The position numbers and the translations under genes are program-made. From positions 34,805 to 98,804 of the forward strand of contig NMRA01000923.1 of the NCBI GenBank assembly GCA_002633005.1: 64,000 nucleotides of DNA, read 5' to 3'. Positions 1-10,901 of the stretch are shown here, in pieces (the stretch's first letter is position 1; each line of letters begins with the position of its first letter). Under the pieces are notes generated by a model. It had not been told where the DNA came from and did not search any database. It saw nothing but the letters and a program-made list of their open reading frames with translations. Source of the stretch: Phoronis australis. Its lineage: Eukaryota > Phoronida > Phoronidae.

Positions 1-564
1 AATTCAATCAGGCCTGGGCCACTTCATGTTTAAGATACAGTACAGCTGGAGAGTAGCAGCACGATTCAGTCACGTGGAATAAGTTCATGAATGGTCACAG
101 CAAGGGATGTTTTATTTACGGTAACATCTAACCAATTTTAGAAATAAATAATAGCCAAAATTACACTTTTTCATTTTTCAAAGGCGTCTAACTTTGTTGC
201 AACTGCCCACAATTTTTTCACAATATTTGTCTGTCAGCAAGTATAGCAAGAAAAAAACTTGTACATGGCAAAGCACTATTTTGGTACTTTGTATCACTTA
301 AGGAAAACTAAAAGTTCACCTCAGTGTCTGCCATATGGTAATATTTTACCGTATTGTACAGAATACCATACGGTACAAACTACATCGCCACCTATTGTAC
401 AACGTGGAACTACTAATACAGTACAACTCATATGACACTGAACTACATAAAGGAAGTCTTAAAGGCAAGTAGCATCATATGCTGTTTCACACAAGATGCC
501 CCTCCCACTTTTGCATGGACACATATAGCTAAAAGCATAAGTAGTGACACCGTGAATCACTTAC

Positions 565-689
565 AGACGTCCTGTAACTCTTTGTGCTGGTACACTGGTC
601 GGTGACTCCAAAACAGAAACACCTCTTACACTGGCTGCGGTCCAGGGCGTTATCATTGTACAGCGGTGCTGGACAGACGGCAGTTTCAC
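565..689 (-). CDS. HSPG2: Perlecan exon: start of domain III (laminin-type Cys-rich exon)
   Basis: This internal exon is the last one of the gene visible in the window. It enters after an AG acceptor in phase 1 and leaves at a strong GTAAGTG donor in phase 0, giving 41 whole codons. The translation contains ETAVCPAPLYNDNALDRSQC and then CKRCFCFGVTDQCTS, the Cys pattern that precedes the first laminin IV domain in perlecan, where vertebrates have a CFCFG motif at the same place. It directly follows the WRLNWGH Ig exon, the same order as the junction of domains II and III in vertebrate perlecan. The laminin IV and laminin-EGF exons must lie beyond base 1. The call is firm because both motif and order agree. 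Confidence 0.88.
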
Positions 690-1261
690 CTGACAACACA
701 GTATATCAGTGACTAGATTACAAAGCACAAAGTTTGTTGCAGTTTTTGCATACTCTCAACAGTTGTTTGAGGCTACACTTCACCCTTTTAGCTGGCTAAA
801 ACGAAAATGAAATAAGGCCTTTTACTCCCATGATATCGATATCATGAAGCAGGATTCCATTTCCAATACCAAGAAGAACATCAAAACCATGAGCGATTTG
901 AGAAAACGCTTCAAAATTTTAATTAAAATTTCGTATTGTAGCCAGCTACTCACGGTGAAACGCAATAAATCTGCACCTTCCCACAAAAAAACAAAACAAC
1001 TTCTGAGTTAGACCTTTCTTTGTTGTGAAATCGATGTCACCTTCTCCCTTAGGCTAGAAGAGATTTCTAGGCTTGAAAAGAATTGACATGTTGCTATTGT
1101 TTCAGACTAGCCCCATTTAGTTCCTTGTGACGGCGGGTAAGTTTCCAAGACAGTATCAATATGGACATTTAGTTATTATAACCAATTTCAATCATAACAA
1201 AGGATAACATGGTCATGTTGCTTCAGAAGACCAAGTGCACAATTAAAAAAGTAAAGTTTAA

Positions 1262-1345
1262 AAAACGAGAGCGCTCGGAAGAGCGACACTTGGCGGAATT
1301 AATCGAAAAGACGACAATGAGAGCGACGACGACAATCATGACGAT
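1262..1345. repeat. Dispersed repeat, copy A
   Basis: The segment runs from a short palindrome (GAGCGCTCGGAAGAGCG) through CTTGGCGGAATTAA into a run of GACGAC and GACAAT triplets. A diverged copy with the same order, palindrome then CTTGGCGAAATTAA then GATGAC triplets, sits at the right edge of the window. The two copies share orientation. It is interspersed and non-coding, and the family was not identified. Confidence 0.6.
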
Positions 1346-1365
1346 CAAGGCGGCAATAATGGATA

Positions 1366-2012
1366 ACACGGTAACATTCATGTGACTAGTGACGAAATCA
1401 AATAGAGAGCATACAATGAACTACAATAAAGAACAATCGATGGCGCCACATGACTGTCCAGTCTACAGTAGAACAGTGCTGGCTGGGTCAGTCTGGGTCA
1501 ACTAGGCATAATCAAAACAAAGTGAACTGAAAGCCAGCCAGCTGAGTGCATACGTGACCGATGGAACAACGGTATCCGAAAATCTCGAATAATTCAAAAA
1601 GTAGACGTCGCAGCGCAAAATGGAAATTATCATCTGAAAGCCCGTTCAAAACTATCTAAAGTGGTAGTTTGTCAAACACGATAACATTCATGTGACTAGC
1701 AAAAAATCAAATAGAGAGCATACAATCAACTACAATAAAGAACAATAGATGGCGCCACATGATGGTCCAGTCTACAGTAGAACAGTGCTGGCTGGGTCAG
1801 TCTGGGTCAACTAGGCATAATCAAAACAAAGTGAACTGAAAGACAGCCAGCTGCGTGTGACCGAAGGAACAACGGTATTCGAAAATCTCGAATAATTCAA
1901 AAAGTAGACGTCGTAGCGCAAAATGAAAATTATCATCTGAAAGCCCGTTCAAAACTCTATCTAAAGTGGTAGTTTGTCAAACACGATAACATTCATGTGA
2001 CTAGCAAAAAAT
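1366..2012. repeat. Tandem repeat of about 305 bp, truncated by the assembly gap
   Basis: The phrase ATTCATGTGACTAG recurs near 1377, 1689 and 1990, and the sequence between (GATGGCGCCACATGA, CAGTCTACAGTAGAACAGTG, CTGGCTGGGTCAGTCTGGGT) is nearly identical in the two full units. The third unit is cut by the N run after about 30 bases. Units differ by small indels, so this is a real array. The gap probably hides more units. Confidence 0.85.
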
Positions 2013-2200
2013 NNNNNNNNNNNNNNNNNNNNNNNNNNNNNNNNNNNNNNNNNNNNNNNNNNNNNNNNNNNNNNNNNNNNNNNNNNNNNNNNNNNNNNNN
2101 NNNNNNNNNNNNNNNNNNNNNNNNNNNNNNNNNNNNNNNNNNNNNNNNNNNNNNNNNNNNNNNNNNNNNNNNNNNNNNNNNNNNNNNNNNNNNNNNNNNN
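2013..2200. other. Assembly gap (188 Ns)
   Basis: An unbroken run of N. Open frames that appear to cross it are artefacts. It interrupts the third unit of the 305-bp tandem repeat, so its real size is probably larger or smaller than the N count suggests. Confidence 0.99.
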
Positions 2201-2679
2201 TTTTTTTTTGAAATTCAAAGTCAAATAACTCGAAAACGGTAAATCTGAGAAATACGCTCTCGCAGACTTTTTGAAAGGCCATACTTCAAGGAATCCACAT
2301 GCAAAAATTCACGTCATTTGCTCTTCCCATAAAAAATGCGACACGAAAGCGATTGAAACCGTGTGAACATGCGCCACAGCCGCCATCTTGAAAGTGATTT
2401 CCGGTTCAATAATTTTTTATATAAGCTTATTAAACTCAACAAACACGTGACCAGTTTGAAAGTGATTGGTTTGCAATTGCGCCCTCTACAGGAGAAAACG
2501 TTTTTAGCCATATTTCGGAGTGCGCATGCGCCACGTCCAATATTTCCGCCATCTTTAACCGGAAGTCAACGATTTTCTGCACAATTGTAGCACATGCGTT
2601 CTAGTATATTCGTACTGATTTTCAACCATGTAGGTCGAAAAATGCGGCCTCTACGAGTATTTGACTGTGAAATCAGATA

Positions 2680-2710
2680 CAAAATGGCCGCCACGTCCGC
2701 CATTTTGTAT
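2680..2710. repeat. Short palindrome with ATGGC arms
   Basis: Two 10-bp arms, ACAAAATGGC and GCCATTTTGT, face each other across a short GC-rich centre. Nearby stretches carry further CCGCCATCTT words and a CCGGAAGT word, resembling YY1 and ETS factor sites. This may be a fragment of an interspersed repeat or an intronic regulatory patch; the sequence alone does not separate the two. Confidence 0.4.
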
Positions 2711-3034
2711 CCGATCATGACCAAAAACAATAGCGTTCCAGTGATTCCCGATCTAAATGTTGGGTGCAAATTTCGTGAAAATCGGACCAGAATTGCGACC
2801 TGTAAAGAGCGAACAAACAAAAAAAAAAAATTGCTGTCAGAGCAACATACTTGGCGAAAGAATTCCGCCAAGTAATAAAATAATTGCAGGTGGTCCGGCA
2901 CACGTTGTTCCAGATATGTACAGTCCGCTCAGGTGGACCCACTACACCAATCACCTGGAACCATTTTTATGCTATATTAACGTACAGTTAAAATGAGATG
3001 AGGAGCTACAGACCTGACTAAAGGGTCTAACAGT

Positions 3035-3125
3035 GTGCCCCAATGGGACTTGAACCCACGACCTTGAGTAAAAGGAAGCAGAGACTTATCCCACACTGCT
3101 TCCTGCCAGAAGTTCTTAACATCAG
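3035..3125 (-). mobile_element. tRNA-derived SINE fragment
   Basis: On the minus strand the segment contains GGTCGTGGGTTCAAGTCCCA, which matches the T arm and box B of a tRNA (GGTTCAANTCC). About 45 bases upstream is a box-A-like GCAGTGTGGGATAAGTC. No proper anticodon and acceptor stems can be drawn, so this is read as a short SINE head and not a working tRNA gene. Confidence 0.5.
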
Positions 3126-3370
3126 AATGCATTTTTAAGGTTTTAAAAGTAAAGAGATAAAGTTTCTATTACTTCAACAGTCTTTACGTATAATCTTAGA
3201 GCAGTATAAATGTGCAGTACAACAACTTACAAAATCACAACCTCAGTATGCAATTACGAGAGTATAATAACTTGCTTAAAACAAATGTTCGCCAATGGGA
3301 TTGCTGACCCAACTGGGTGAGACAGGGCTCGATAGAAATCCAATTAAAATCAGTGTGAACCTATACATAC

Positions 3371-3658
3371 TTTTTACGATCAAGATGGCATCAGGCTGTG
3401 CAAAAATGCTTCCCTTCCCGTTGATTGCCTCGCACGTGTATGCGCCTTGATCAGTCAGTCTAGCCTGCCTGATGGTTAGTACCCCACGACCATCCTTACT
3501 CTCCTGAGTCACCCGAGGTTCCTCTCCCACATGACCCCAGTTTAACCTCCATGTGATCAGCGGTGGGGGTGTGCCAATGGCCTCGCAACTGATGGTGACG
3601 GTGGCGCCAATGAACACCTCTACAGTGGGGTCAGGGGCCTTGGTAACCTGGGGACTCA
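3371..3658 (-). CDS. HSPG2: Perlecan exon: Ig domain closing domain II
   Basis: One exon encodes a whole C2-type Ig domain of 95 codons, entering and leaving in phase 1. The first Ig cysteine lies in VTISCEAIGTPPP, followed by ITWRLNWGHVGEEPRV, and the second in DQGAYTCEAINGKG. The WRLNWGH run and the DQGAYTCEA run are shared with the single Ig domain at the end of vertebrate perlecan domain II, which makes this the most diagnostic exon for orthology. The donor is GTATGTAT and the acceptor has a CCTCCCTCTTGCAG tract. Downstream comes the CFCFG exon of domain III, as in vertebrates. Confidence 0.95.
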
Positions 3659-4040
3659 CTGCAAGAGGGAGGGTGACCAGATAACTATATCATCGTCAAT
3701 AACTAAATATCAATCAGTTAATACAGCTACAAATGTAACAAGAGCAAGATAAAGCCCATTACAGTAGTCTCTATTCAATTTGCCTATACATAGAAATTTT
3801 TCTGTTTTTCAAATACAGAATACAGTTATTATAAAATGAATAAAATTCTTACCCAAATATTGTCTTGAGTCACCAGTGCAGAACAAATCAAGGAACAACA
3901 ATTTAAGCACAATGTCAATATAAAATTCCCTTGTCAACATTGTGTTCTAAATCGTTGTGAGCATTTACCCTATGGTATGTGAATTAAGAGATGCAATAAA
4001 GCGTAGATTACACTTCGTCCCAGCTGACAGATACACTTAC

Positions 4041-4172
4041 AGCATCCCCTCTCATCCGATTGATCATCACAGTCTGGTTCCCCGTCACAATGGTAACTTT
4101 TGGGTATACACTTGCTTCTATCAGCACAGCGGTACTCATCACTGCGGCAAGGTGAACCAGGCGGAGCGACAG
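4041..4172 (-). CDS. HSPG2: Perlecan exon: LDLa repeat 13
   Basis: A single-exon LDL receptor class A module, phase 1 in and out. Its six cysteines run from SPCRSDEYRC through KCIPKSYHC to PDCDDQSDERGC. The acidic CDGEPDCDDQSDE segment keeps all the calcium ligands. It follows a short proline-rich hinge (VAPPGSP). Position, immediately before the terminal Ig exon, and the CIP-SYHCD core match the fourth LDLa of vertebrate perlecan, so this is probably its ortholog and not a product of the local expansion. Confidence 0.93.
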
Positions 4173-4526
4173 CTGAAACATACAGTAAATACACACAGGT
4201 TTAAGGCGGGTCTAGAAATTAAGGTTCACCACCTCTTTGAACCAAACTATCCAATTGGCCAATAGCTAACCATTACGTTAACTTAACACAACTCATCCCA
4301 GTAACTTGACAACACCATAATTATGTTTTAAGTGAACACAGTATCAAATCTATTTGGGTTAATGCCTAGGTACTCTAAATTGAACCTTAAACTTAGGGGG
4401 TGGGCTTCATTCGATTACAACTGAGCATAGGTGTTCAATAATTGAAACTTCGGGGGTGGGTTTTTGTCAAATATGGGCACTTGCATCGGATGGCGTAAGC
4501 CTTTGAATGTGAGAATGATAACTTAC

Positions 4527-4646
4527 GACAGTTGAGTTCATCTGAGTTGTCACCACAGTCATTATCTCCATCACAGCGCCAGACTTTGGATGCACACTTG
4601 CCATTCCTACATTTAAATTCATTGGGCTCGCACATATTGGGCGTGC
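4527..4646 (-). CDS. HSPG2: Perlecan exon: LDLa repeat 12
   Basis: A complete LDLa module with phase 1 borders, a TTTTTCAG acceptor and a GTAAGTTA donor. The core [14 protein letters not shown] then [12 protein letters not shown] then SDELNC resembles vertebrate LDLa 3 (CEPNEFPC and LWRCDGDFDC). The tryptophan in VWRCDG and the aspartates of DGDNDC and SDE form the expected calcium cage. Together with the next exon it shows that the 3' end of domain II has kept its ancestral order. Confidence 0.93.
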
Positions 4647-5339
4647 CTGAAAAAGATGCCAAGCTCTCTATACAGACTCACTATACTACAACAATGGCCA
4701 TCAAACATCTGTTTACTTTAGTTTGTATTAGTCAAGTCCATACAAAGGTTTGCCTGTTGGTTACCAAATCTAAGTATTATGTCAAGAGGAACCCACTAAA
4801 AACGGAACCACATTTCATGTCATGGTACAATGATTTTCTCTGCTATTTCTAATTTGGGAAGTTCAGCTGACTGATGATAGCACTGTCTGCTCCTATCAGT
4901 TATGTGTGCATAAAACATAAAAGTTTGACAGGGACTACATTCTGATGACGCGAAAATCTTATGAGCAAAGCTAGTGTGATCACGATTTCTTGTAATGCCT
5001 GCATAGTCTTGTGTATTTGCAAGTATTCAGTGCCACTGCAAGTATTCAGTGCCACTCTACAGAATAAAAACCTGGTTAACGTACATAAATAGCTCAACCA
5101 GAATAAGCCTTTATCATCTAAGTATTCTCAAAGAATTCAGATTAGAACAAGGGAGCATTACATGAAGTGAAGAGATGGTATGTAGAGTGAACCCAACTAA
5201 GTCATCAAATGTACCCGTAATGGAAAAACACGGACCATCTCCAAAACATGACATTCACACACAAAGTTTTAGTAATCAATTAATATGACCTCTTTGTGAC
5301 ATGACACAGCTCAAATATATATAAATAAAGACAGCCTAC

Positions 5340-5468
5340 CACAGGTTCGTTCATCGGAGTTATCATTGCAGTCCGTGACACCGTTGCATAAGGCAGATCG
5401 TGGGATACACTTGCCATCTCCGCATCGTGCCTCATCTGCACGACAATCTGTGGTTGGCGGCCTCGTAG
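5340..5468 (-). CDS. HSPG2: Perlecan exon: LDLa repeat 11
   Basis: An LDLa module following a hinge of TRPPTT. Cysteines run from [10 protein letters not shown] through [10 protein letters not shown] to [13 protein letters not shown], with calcium ligands present although CNG replaces the usual CDG. The borders are phase 1, with TATTGCAG acceptor and GTAGGCT donor. It lies between the two-exon Ig domain and the ancestral pair of LDLa repeats, and may correspond to vertebrate LDLa 2. Confidence 0.92.
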
Positions 5469-6112
5469 CTGCAATACAAGGAGAGGACAGTGTCACATAA
5501 AGAACTGCTTAATGTAACAAGTCCTCAGCTAGCCATGGTTGACCTCTTACTTAATCCTGCATTTTGCCTCGTTGTGGTGTTTAGCTGGCAAAAACAAAAA
5601 TCACTTTAGGCCCGTTTCTCTCATAAAATCAGTCTCAAAATATTCCTAACCATTATAGGATTCTATTTCTGATACCAACAGGTGATGCATACATGTGCCA
5701 TTTGTGAATTCGTAATTTTGGGGTTGGCCCAATTAACTATGAAGTGTTTTCTCGAGTCGCTGACGGTTTCGATGTTCCTCCAAAATAGAAGCCTATCACA
5801 GTAATGAATATTTTGAGACCGATTCTATGAGAGTAAAAATCCTGAAATGATTATCGTTATTTGGCCAACCAAACAGGGCGAATGAAGCTTTTAAAAAAAT
5901 AGAAAAACCAGTTCAACTTTTAAATTAGTTGTTGATGGTCACACACCATACAGATGCTGCTGAAAATGAATTAAAATTTCTAATTAATGATCCTGATGAC
6001 AATTAACAATCTTAATCTCACTTACTTCAACTTAATTTTCAACTATTGTCAAACCAATGACAAACACAAGACGATCATTAGACAATTGTCAATATTAACA
6101 TATATCGCGTAC

Positions 6113-6263
6113 GTCTTGTCAAAGGATCAACTGAGAGTCTGACGTTAACAGAGCCACTCTGGGGTGATCCCTGGGCTTCACAGGAGTACACTCCGCTGTC
6201 ACCGGGAGACACTCTGGCAAAGTAGAGTCGCCCATTGACATCTGATGCACCAGCTGGAAGGGC
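6113..6263 (-). CDS. HSPG2: Perlecan exon: second half of the internal Ig domain
   Basis: This exon starts in phase 0, completing the Ig domain begun in the exon at 6.8 kb. It contains RLYFARVSPGDSGVYSCEAQG, the F strand with the Asp-x-Gly-x-Tyr-x-Cys signature of Ig folds, then VNVRLSVDP. The donor chosen, GAC then GTACGCG, gives the phase 1 exit needed to join the next LDLa exon; the donor is not a strong consensus, so the 3' edge is less certain than the domain. Confidence 0.85.
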
Positions 6264-6777
6264 CTGCAAAATGGGAGGGTTTACAGTTGTATCGTCATGG
6301 TTACCGAGAAGCCAGCAGGAGGCACAGGGATTACTCATCCACGGTATCATCATAATGAATGAAGACATTGCAAAATCAGACTTAATTCTCAAACCGGAGC
6401 AATTTGCACACAACTCTCTCTGTAAATTGTGTTCATACAAAAAAATGATGGTATATTGACCAAGGTCATCATCAAGTTCTTGGCATTAGCTGCATTGTGA
6501 GCAAGTGTGTAAGACAACGTCGCAGGTGAAGAACATAAGGTGAAACTAATCACTCAAGCTGAGGATTAGAATGAAGGCAATTGAAACGTAGTTAACATCA
6601 ATTATATAAATAAATGTGGCCCTTAATATTAAAGCGGTATAACATAGTATTTTGTCAAGAACACACCGGGGAATAAGAAAAAAATAAAACTATTACAAAG
6701 CTGTTCTACAGTGTGTATTGAGGGGTATTTTGTTACTATATTTACAGTATAGACCATTGGATGCAAATAACCTGTAC

Positions 6778-6893
6778 CTGTCCATCTTTGGTCCATTTCA
6801 AAATGGCAGCGCCACCTGTGGCCGAACAGGTAAAGCTAGCTACACCACCCTCATCCACACGCAGAGTTCTCGGGTCAACGCTCAGCTGAATAC
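6778..6893 (-). CDS. HSPG2: Perlecan exon: first half of the internal Ig domain
   Basis: It enters in phase 1 after LDLa repeat 10 and leaves in phase 0. The translation IQLSVDPRTLRVDEGGVASF is followed by TCSATGGAAILKWTKDGQ, giving the B-strand cysteine and the C-strand tryptophan of an Ig fold. Unlike the terminal Ig exon this domain is split by a phase 0 intron. Vertebrate perlecan has no Ig domain in the middle of its LDLa tract, so this is a difference in architecture. Confidence 0.88.
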
Positions 6894-7230
6894 CTGAAAT
6901 GACCATTGCGGTTCAGTATGCACTTACATTTTACAGGTGAGCAAAGGAGCCACAGACATGGCCTGTTTAATTAGTGTTATTGAGAGTGAGTTCACATACT
7001 TAAATGAACTTTGTGACATTAGTTAAATGTGACCACAGATTTAGTAGAAGAGAACCAACAAAATAAACAAATTGTAAAGCAACCCACTTTAGATAAATCA
7101 GTGCATGCATTTATCAGACACCATGTTATAGTCATTGACATCAAGTTGAAATAATGAAAAAAACAGTAGTTTTATAAGACACAGAGCACGTGTGTTGTGA
7201 AGACTACAATCGTGTTAAAGTGAAACCTAC

Positions 7231-7350
7231 GGCAGTTGAGTTCGTCAGTTCTGTCGATACAGTTCCTGATGCCATCACATTTGCCAGAATCAGGTACACA
7301 ACGTCTGCCGTCACACACAAATTCACCAGGACGGCACAGGCTGGTGGAGG
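7231..7350 (-). CDS. HSPG2: Perlecan exon: LDLa repeat 10
   Basis: A complete LDLa module, phase 1 at both ends. The core is [21 protein letters not shown], then [15 protein letters not shown]. Asn replaces the Asp that normally precedes the fourth-loop cysteine, so calcium binding may be weaker than in its neighbours. The same reading frame stays open for a long distance into the adjacent intron only because the minisatellite there lacks stop codons; the GT donor and AG acceptor define the real exon. Confidence 0.92.
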
Positions 7351-7379
7351 CTATAGTGGAGGGGAACATGTGATACTGA

Positions 7380-8030
7380 GTGATGTGAAGTAACATGGGC
7401 AGACATATCACAGTGATGGAAGAGAGGGAGATATCATACTGTGTGAAGTGATATGAGCATATACAGAGAGGTGGAGGCTGCGGTAGAGAGAGACACGTGA
7501 TACTGAGAGAATGAAGTGGTATGAACACATATAGAGTAATGGAGGCTGTGGTGGAGAGACACCTGATACTGAGTGAAGTGATATGAGTGGTGGAGGCTGT
7601 GGTAGAGAGAAGGACATGTGATAGTGAGTGAAGTGATATGAACACACACAGAATGATGGGAGCTGGGGAGGAGGGAGGGACATGTGATACTGAGTGAAGT
7701 GGCGCGAACATTATACAGAGTGATGGAGGCCGTGGTGGAGAGAGAGAGAGAGAGAGATGTGATACTGAGTGAAGTGGAATTAATATATACAGTGATAGAG
7801 GATGTGGAGGAGAGAGACATGATTGTGATACTGAGTGAAGTGATATGAACACATACAAAGTGATGGAGGCTGTGCAGGAGAGAGGGACACGTGACACTGA
7901 GTGAAGTGACATGAGCACATACAGACTGATGGAGGCTGTGGAGGATAGAAGGACATGTGATACTGAGTGAAGTGGTATGATCAATGATGAAGGCTGTGGT
8001 GGAGAGAATGACATGTGACAAGGAACACAC
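7380..8030. repeat. Minisatellite of about 70-bp units
   Basis: About nine diverged units share GTGATACTGAGTGAAGTGAT, then ATGAACACATACAGAGTGAT and GGAGGCTGTGGTGGAGAGAG. One unit carries a GAGAGA expansion. It lies within the intron between LDLa repeats 9 and 10 and abuts the repeat 10 acceptor. The minus-strand reading frame through it is open but low in complexity and is not considered coding. Confidence 0.93.
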
Positions 8031-8610
8031 ACAAGGCAGGCTGATGAGGTCCTCTGTAATAACTGTGAATATTTTTCTTAAATGTTACACACAAATGTTA
8101 TTGTGAACACTAAAGTCAAGAACATTTGGAACACTATTAAGTAGTTAACATCTGCCACGGCATCGCTTCCGATAGTCAGGTTTCAATAAAGACCAATTTT
8201 GAAAAACATGTTTTTACATAACCCACTCATCACACACCCAACCGAGAAGTCTGTCCAGAAATGATTAGCTAAACACCTTCACCTTGCAAGTAATCTTGTT
8301 TCAAACACATATATCTGATTTTGAGATGCATGGGGCACTGCTTCGGTTAAAGCACACAAAACGAGTACAACACAACACCGAAAGGCATCACATTACAAAT
8401 AACACTACTTACCATATCCACGGAGACAGGAAAATAGATTAAACACGATAAATAAGAAACAAGTTATTTGATAAAAAATCTTTTACAAGACGGTTACAAA
8501 CAGTGCGACGAGAATCTTTAGGAATCCTCAGATTATCTATGACACATGGGAGGCACTTTGCTAAATATAAATACATAGTAGACAAATTTCTAGGAAATCA
8601 GTCCACTTAC

Positions 8611-8718
8611 GGCAGTTGCTTTCATCTGAACCGTCAGAACACTCCGGCCGTCTATTGCACACGCTCGATTTTTCCAGACACTGACCGTCACCACATCTAA
8701 ACTGGTCAGACCGACACG
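8611..8718 (-). CDS. HSPG2: Perlecan exon: LDLa repeat 9
   Basis: The shortest LDLa exon of the set at 35 whole codons, with almost no hinge. The core is CRSDQFRCGDGQCLEKSSVC, then NRRPECSDGSDESNC. The calcium motif has Asn for the first Asp and Glu for the second, so cation binding is uncertain. Borders are phase 1 with a GTTTTGCAG acceptor and GTAAGTGG donor. The start CRSDQFRC is nearly identical to that of LDLa repeat 5, a sign of recent duplication. Confidence 0.93.
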
Positions 8719-9434
8719 CTGCAAAACACAGCTAAATATTAACAAGCAAGAATTTGTCCACAATACAACCATACCATATAAGAAAAGCAAGGGTTACTCG
8801 GTGCATTCCACAAAGCAGTTAAAATGCATGCAATCTGAAAATGAGAAATGAACGGGTTATTTAAAGATTAGAAAGGTGAAACCTAGAAAAAACGAAATTA
8901 GTTGTGGAACAAAGAATGAGGTGGCGAGGACTAGTTGAGCTGGTACTGGTTTGTCCAGCTTCATATCAACAGAACATGATCACAAGAGTAATCGTGAACA
9001 AGAACAAAATGAAGACAACAAATGAACAACACCAAGCAGCAGGTTGGTTTTCCAACAAAATGCAACATAAAATATAAGGACTATCCATATAAATGCTAAG
9101 AACGATGACGGATACTGGAATTAATAAGCGAACAGAAATGCTTACCTAATAATACTTTTGAAAATGAGTTGACATACACAAGAACTTTTGAATCAGAAAT
9201 CTAACAGGGCACAAGCTTTCAAGACTTCCAAACTTCCCCCATTCAGATAGGCCTACAGTACATCAGTGTATATCCCCTATGTGTACACCGCAGTGTTATT
9301 AGCACACATAATAGCCCACAAACAATGAGAAATGAAGCACAGCACACTAGAGGCAAGACAAAGTTTCCATTGAAGCGTCAGGTCCGCTCTCCCATCAGAT
9401 CAAGCAGGCGGGTCAGGGTAAACACGACACTTAC

Positions 9435-9551
9435 GACAGTCAAGTTCGTCAGTGTTGTCGGGACAGTCTCGACGACCGTCACAACGCCGGCGATTGTCTA
9501 TGCATGGACCGTTCTCACACCTCCACTCATTGGCTGTACACGTCTGTTCAC
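9435..9551 (-). CDS. HSPG2: Perlecan exon: LDLa repeat 8
   Basis: LDLa module with phase 1 borders. The core is TCTANEWRCENGPCIDNRRR, then CDGRRDCPDNTDELDC. SDE has become TDE. It belongs to the arginine-rich subgroup (CIDNRRRCD) seen also in repeat 6. The plus strand across this exon also carries an open frame, which is a shadow. Confidence 0.92.
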
Positions 9552-10447
9552 CTTGAAACAACATGCGGTATGTGGAACACCATCATTAGGAAGCATCAAA
9601 AACACACCACAATGGGAGAAGTTGCTTGGCAACAGCTGATCTCTATCACACAAAGCAGGAGGTTGTTTTCATAGTCACAAAAGACCTGGAGATGTTGCTA
9701 GGCAACAGCTGACCTCTGTCACACAAAGCAGTTTTGTTTTCATACTAGAAGACCTGACATCGAATTTTCACAAACAACCGATTTTAAATATTGAGAAAAA
9801 AATAAGGCAAAATATCACCAGTTTAGATTTTCTGCTTTTTTTTCAGCATGGCAGACAAGCAGGACCGCATTCCTTCTGCTACATAGTTATTGCTGTACAA
9901 TATTTTGAGAAATTGTGGGTACTTGTAGCACCCAAAGCACCACCAAGTAAAGAGTAACAACTTTTGGTGAGAACCCAATTGAGATTTCACTTTACATAAC
10001 ACCATCACTTAAGCATACATTATTTCAATGATGTGCACACTGTTGAAGTTGTTAAATGCATTCCTCTGTTACCTATATCACAATAGGAAACAAACACACA
10101 GTATTTCTAAGTTACATTTAGTTATCACATTGTTTATACTATATTAACATGAGTTCATTGCTGCTCATCTAAGCACAATACACTCGACTAATGAAACTGT
10201 AAATCTAAGGTCCAATGTGTTAAAGTCACTACAAACTGGCGCAGGGTTACTGTTTGTAGCTGAAGTTACAAATAACATGCAAGTCACAATTTTCTACAAT
10301 GAATATAAGCACTGTAACAACACTCGATTCCAAGGCTTCTGGAACTAAAAGGTCAATCAACATGTTAATGACTATGATGGGGGCGATGCCATCTTTTGGT
10401 TAACCTGAGCATTAGTGGATGAAGCGGGCGGAGGTTGTGCCACTTAC

Positions 10448-10573
10448 TGCAGTCGCGTTCATCACTTCCATCTCGGCAGTCGACACGGCGGTTGCAGCGA
10501 CGTTGTATGTCTATACAGCGTCCTGAAGTGACACACCGGAACTCTCTGCTGCTGCAACGCTGTGGCTGTACAG
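10448..10573 (-). CDS. HSPG2: Perlecan exon: LDLa repeat 7
   Basis: LDLa module, 41 whole codons, with a short VQPQ hinge. The core is RCSSREFRCVTSGRC, then IDIQRRCNRRVDC and RDGSDERDC. Asn stands at the first calcium-ligand position (CNRR). It is only about 330 bp from repeat 6 and both have the Arg-rich loop, so the two look like a tandem duplication. The acceptor is CTGTTTCTGTAG and the donor GTAAGTGG. Confidence 0.93.
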
Positions 10574-10901
10574 CTACAGAAACAGTGAACATGTCTCAAA
10601 GACGGTGTTAATACACAAACTATATTTCTGTTATCGAACACCACCTGACTCACAAAATACCTCAATACATAACTGACATGTTTCATACAACCCACAGATA
10701 TTCACAGGTAATGTTGCAGTCATCAAAATATGCAATATGCAAATTTATACTCGTTCCTTGGTTCACAAACAAAAGACATGACTCAAGAGGACAGATTAAC
10801 AGTTGCACACTAAGAGGCAGCACTGCCTGCCAACCCCTTAGCACTGTCACTTGACTGAATACATGCATTGATCTCTGTTCCAACAGACAGAGAACACATA
10901 C

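Larger units (their letters stand above)
690..3370. other. Intron between domain III and the Ig exon; repeat-rich with assembly gap
   Basis: I see no exon here. The intron holds a dispersed repeat near 1268, a roughly 305-bp tandem repeat running into the 188-N gap, a stretch with CCGCCATCTT and CCGGAAGT motifs and a palindrome near 2690, a repeat tail with an A-rich run near 2820, and a tRNA-like SINE fragment near 3050. Missed exons inside the gap cannot be excluded, but the flanking exons are adjacent by homology. Confidence 0.7.
3659..10901. other. Short introns of the LDLa/Ig cluster
   Basis: Eleven introns of about 0.3 to 1.3 kb separate the exons listed individually here. Besides the minisatellite at 7.4 to 8.0 kb they hold a short 22-bp duplication near 5020 and a duplicated block of about 80 bp near 9620-9740 that includes GGCAACAGCTGA and TCACACAAAGCAG. 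I see no further exon, promoter or RNA gene in them. Confidence 0.6.

Noticed and set aside
1961-2282. Three open frames across the N run.
   Set aside because: They exist only because Ns contain no stop codons.
3035-3125. Possible true tRNA gene.
   Set aside because: Box B is good, but no acceptor stem or anticodon arm can be paired, so it is a SINE fragment.
7172-8032. A 286-codon minus-strand open frame rich in Ser, Leu and His.
   Set aside because: It is the LDLa repeat 10 exon followed by translated minisatellite; the splice acceptor of the exon cuts it, and the rest is low-complexity repeat.
9325-9639. Plus-strand 104-codon frame opposite LDLa repeat 8.
   Set aside because: It is antisense to a clear LDLa exon and has no motif of its own.
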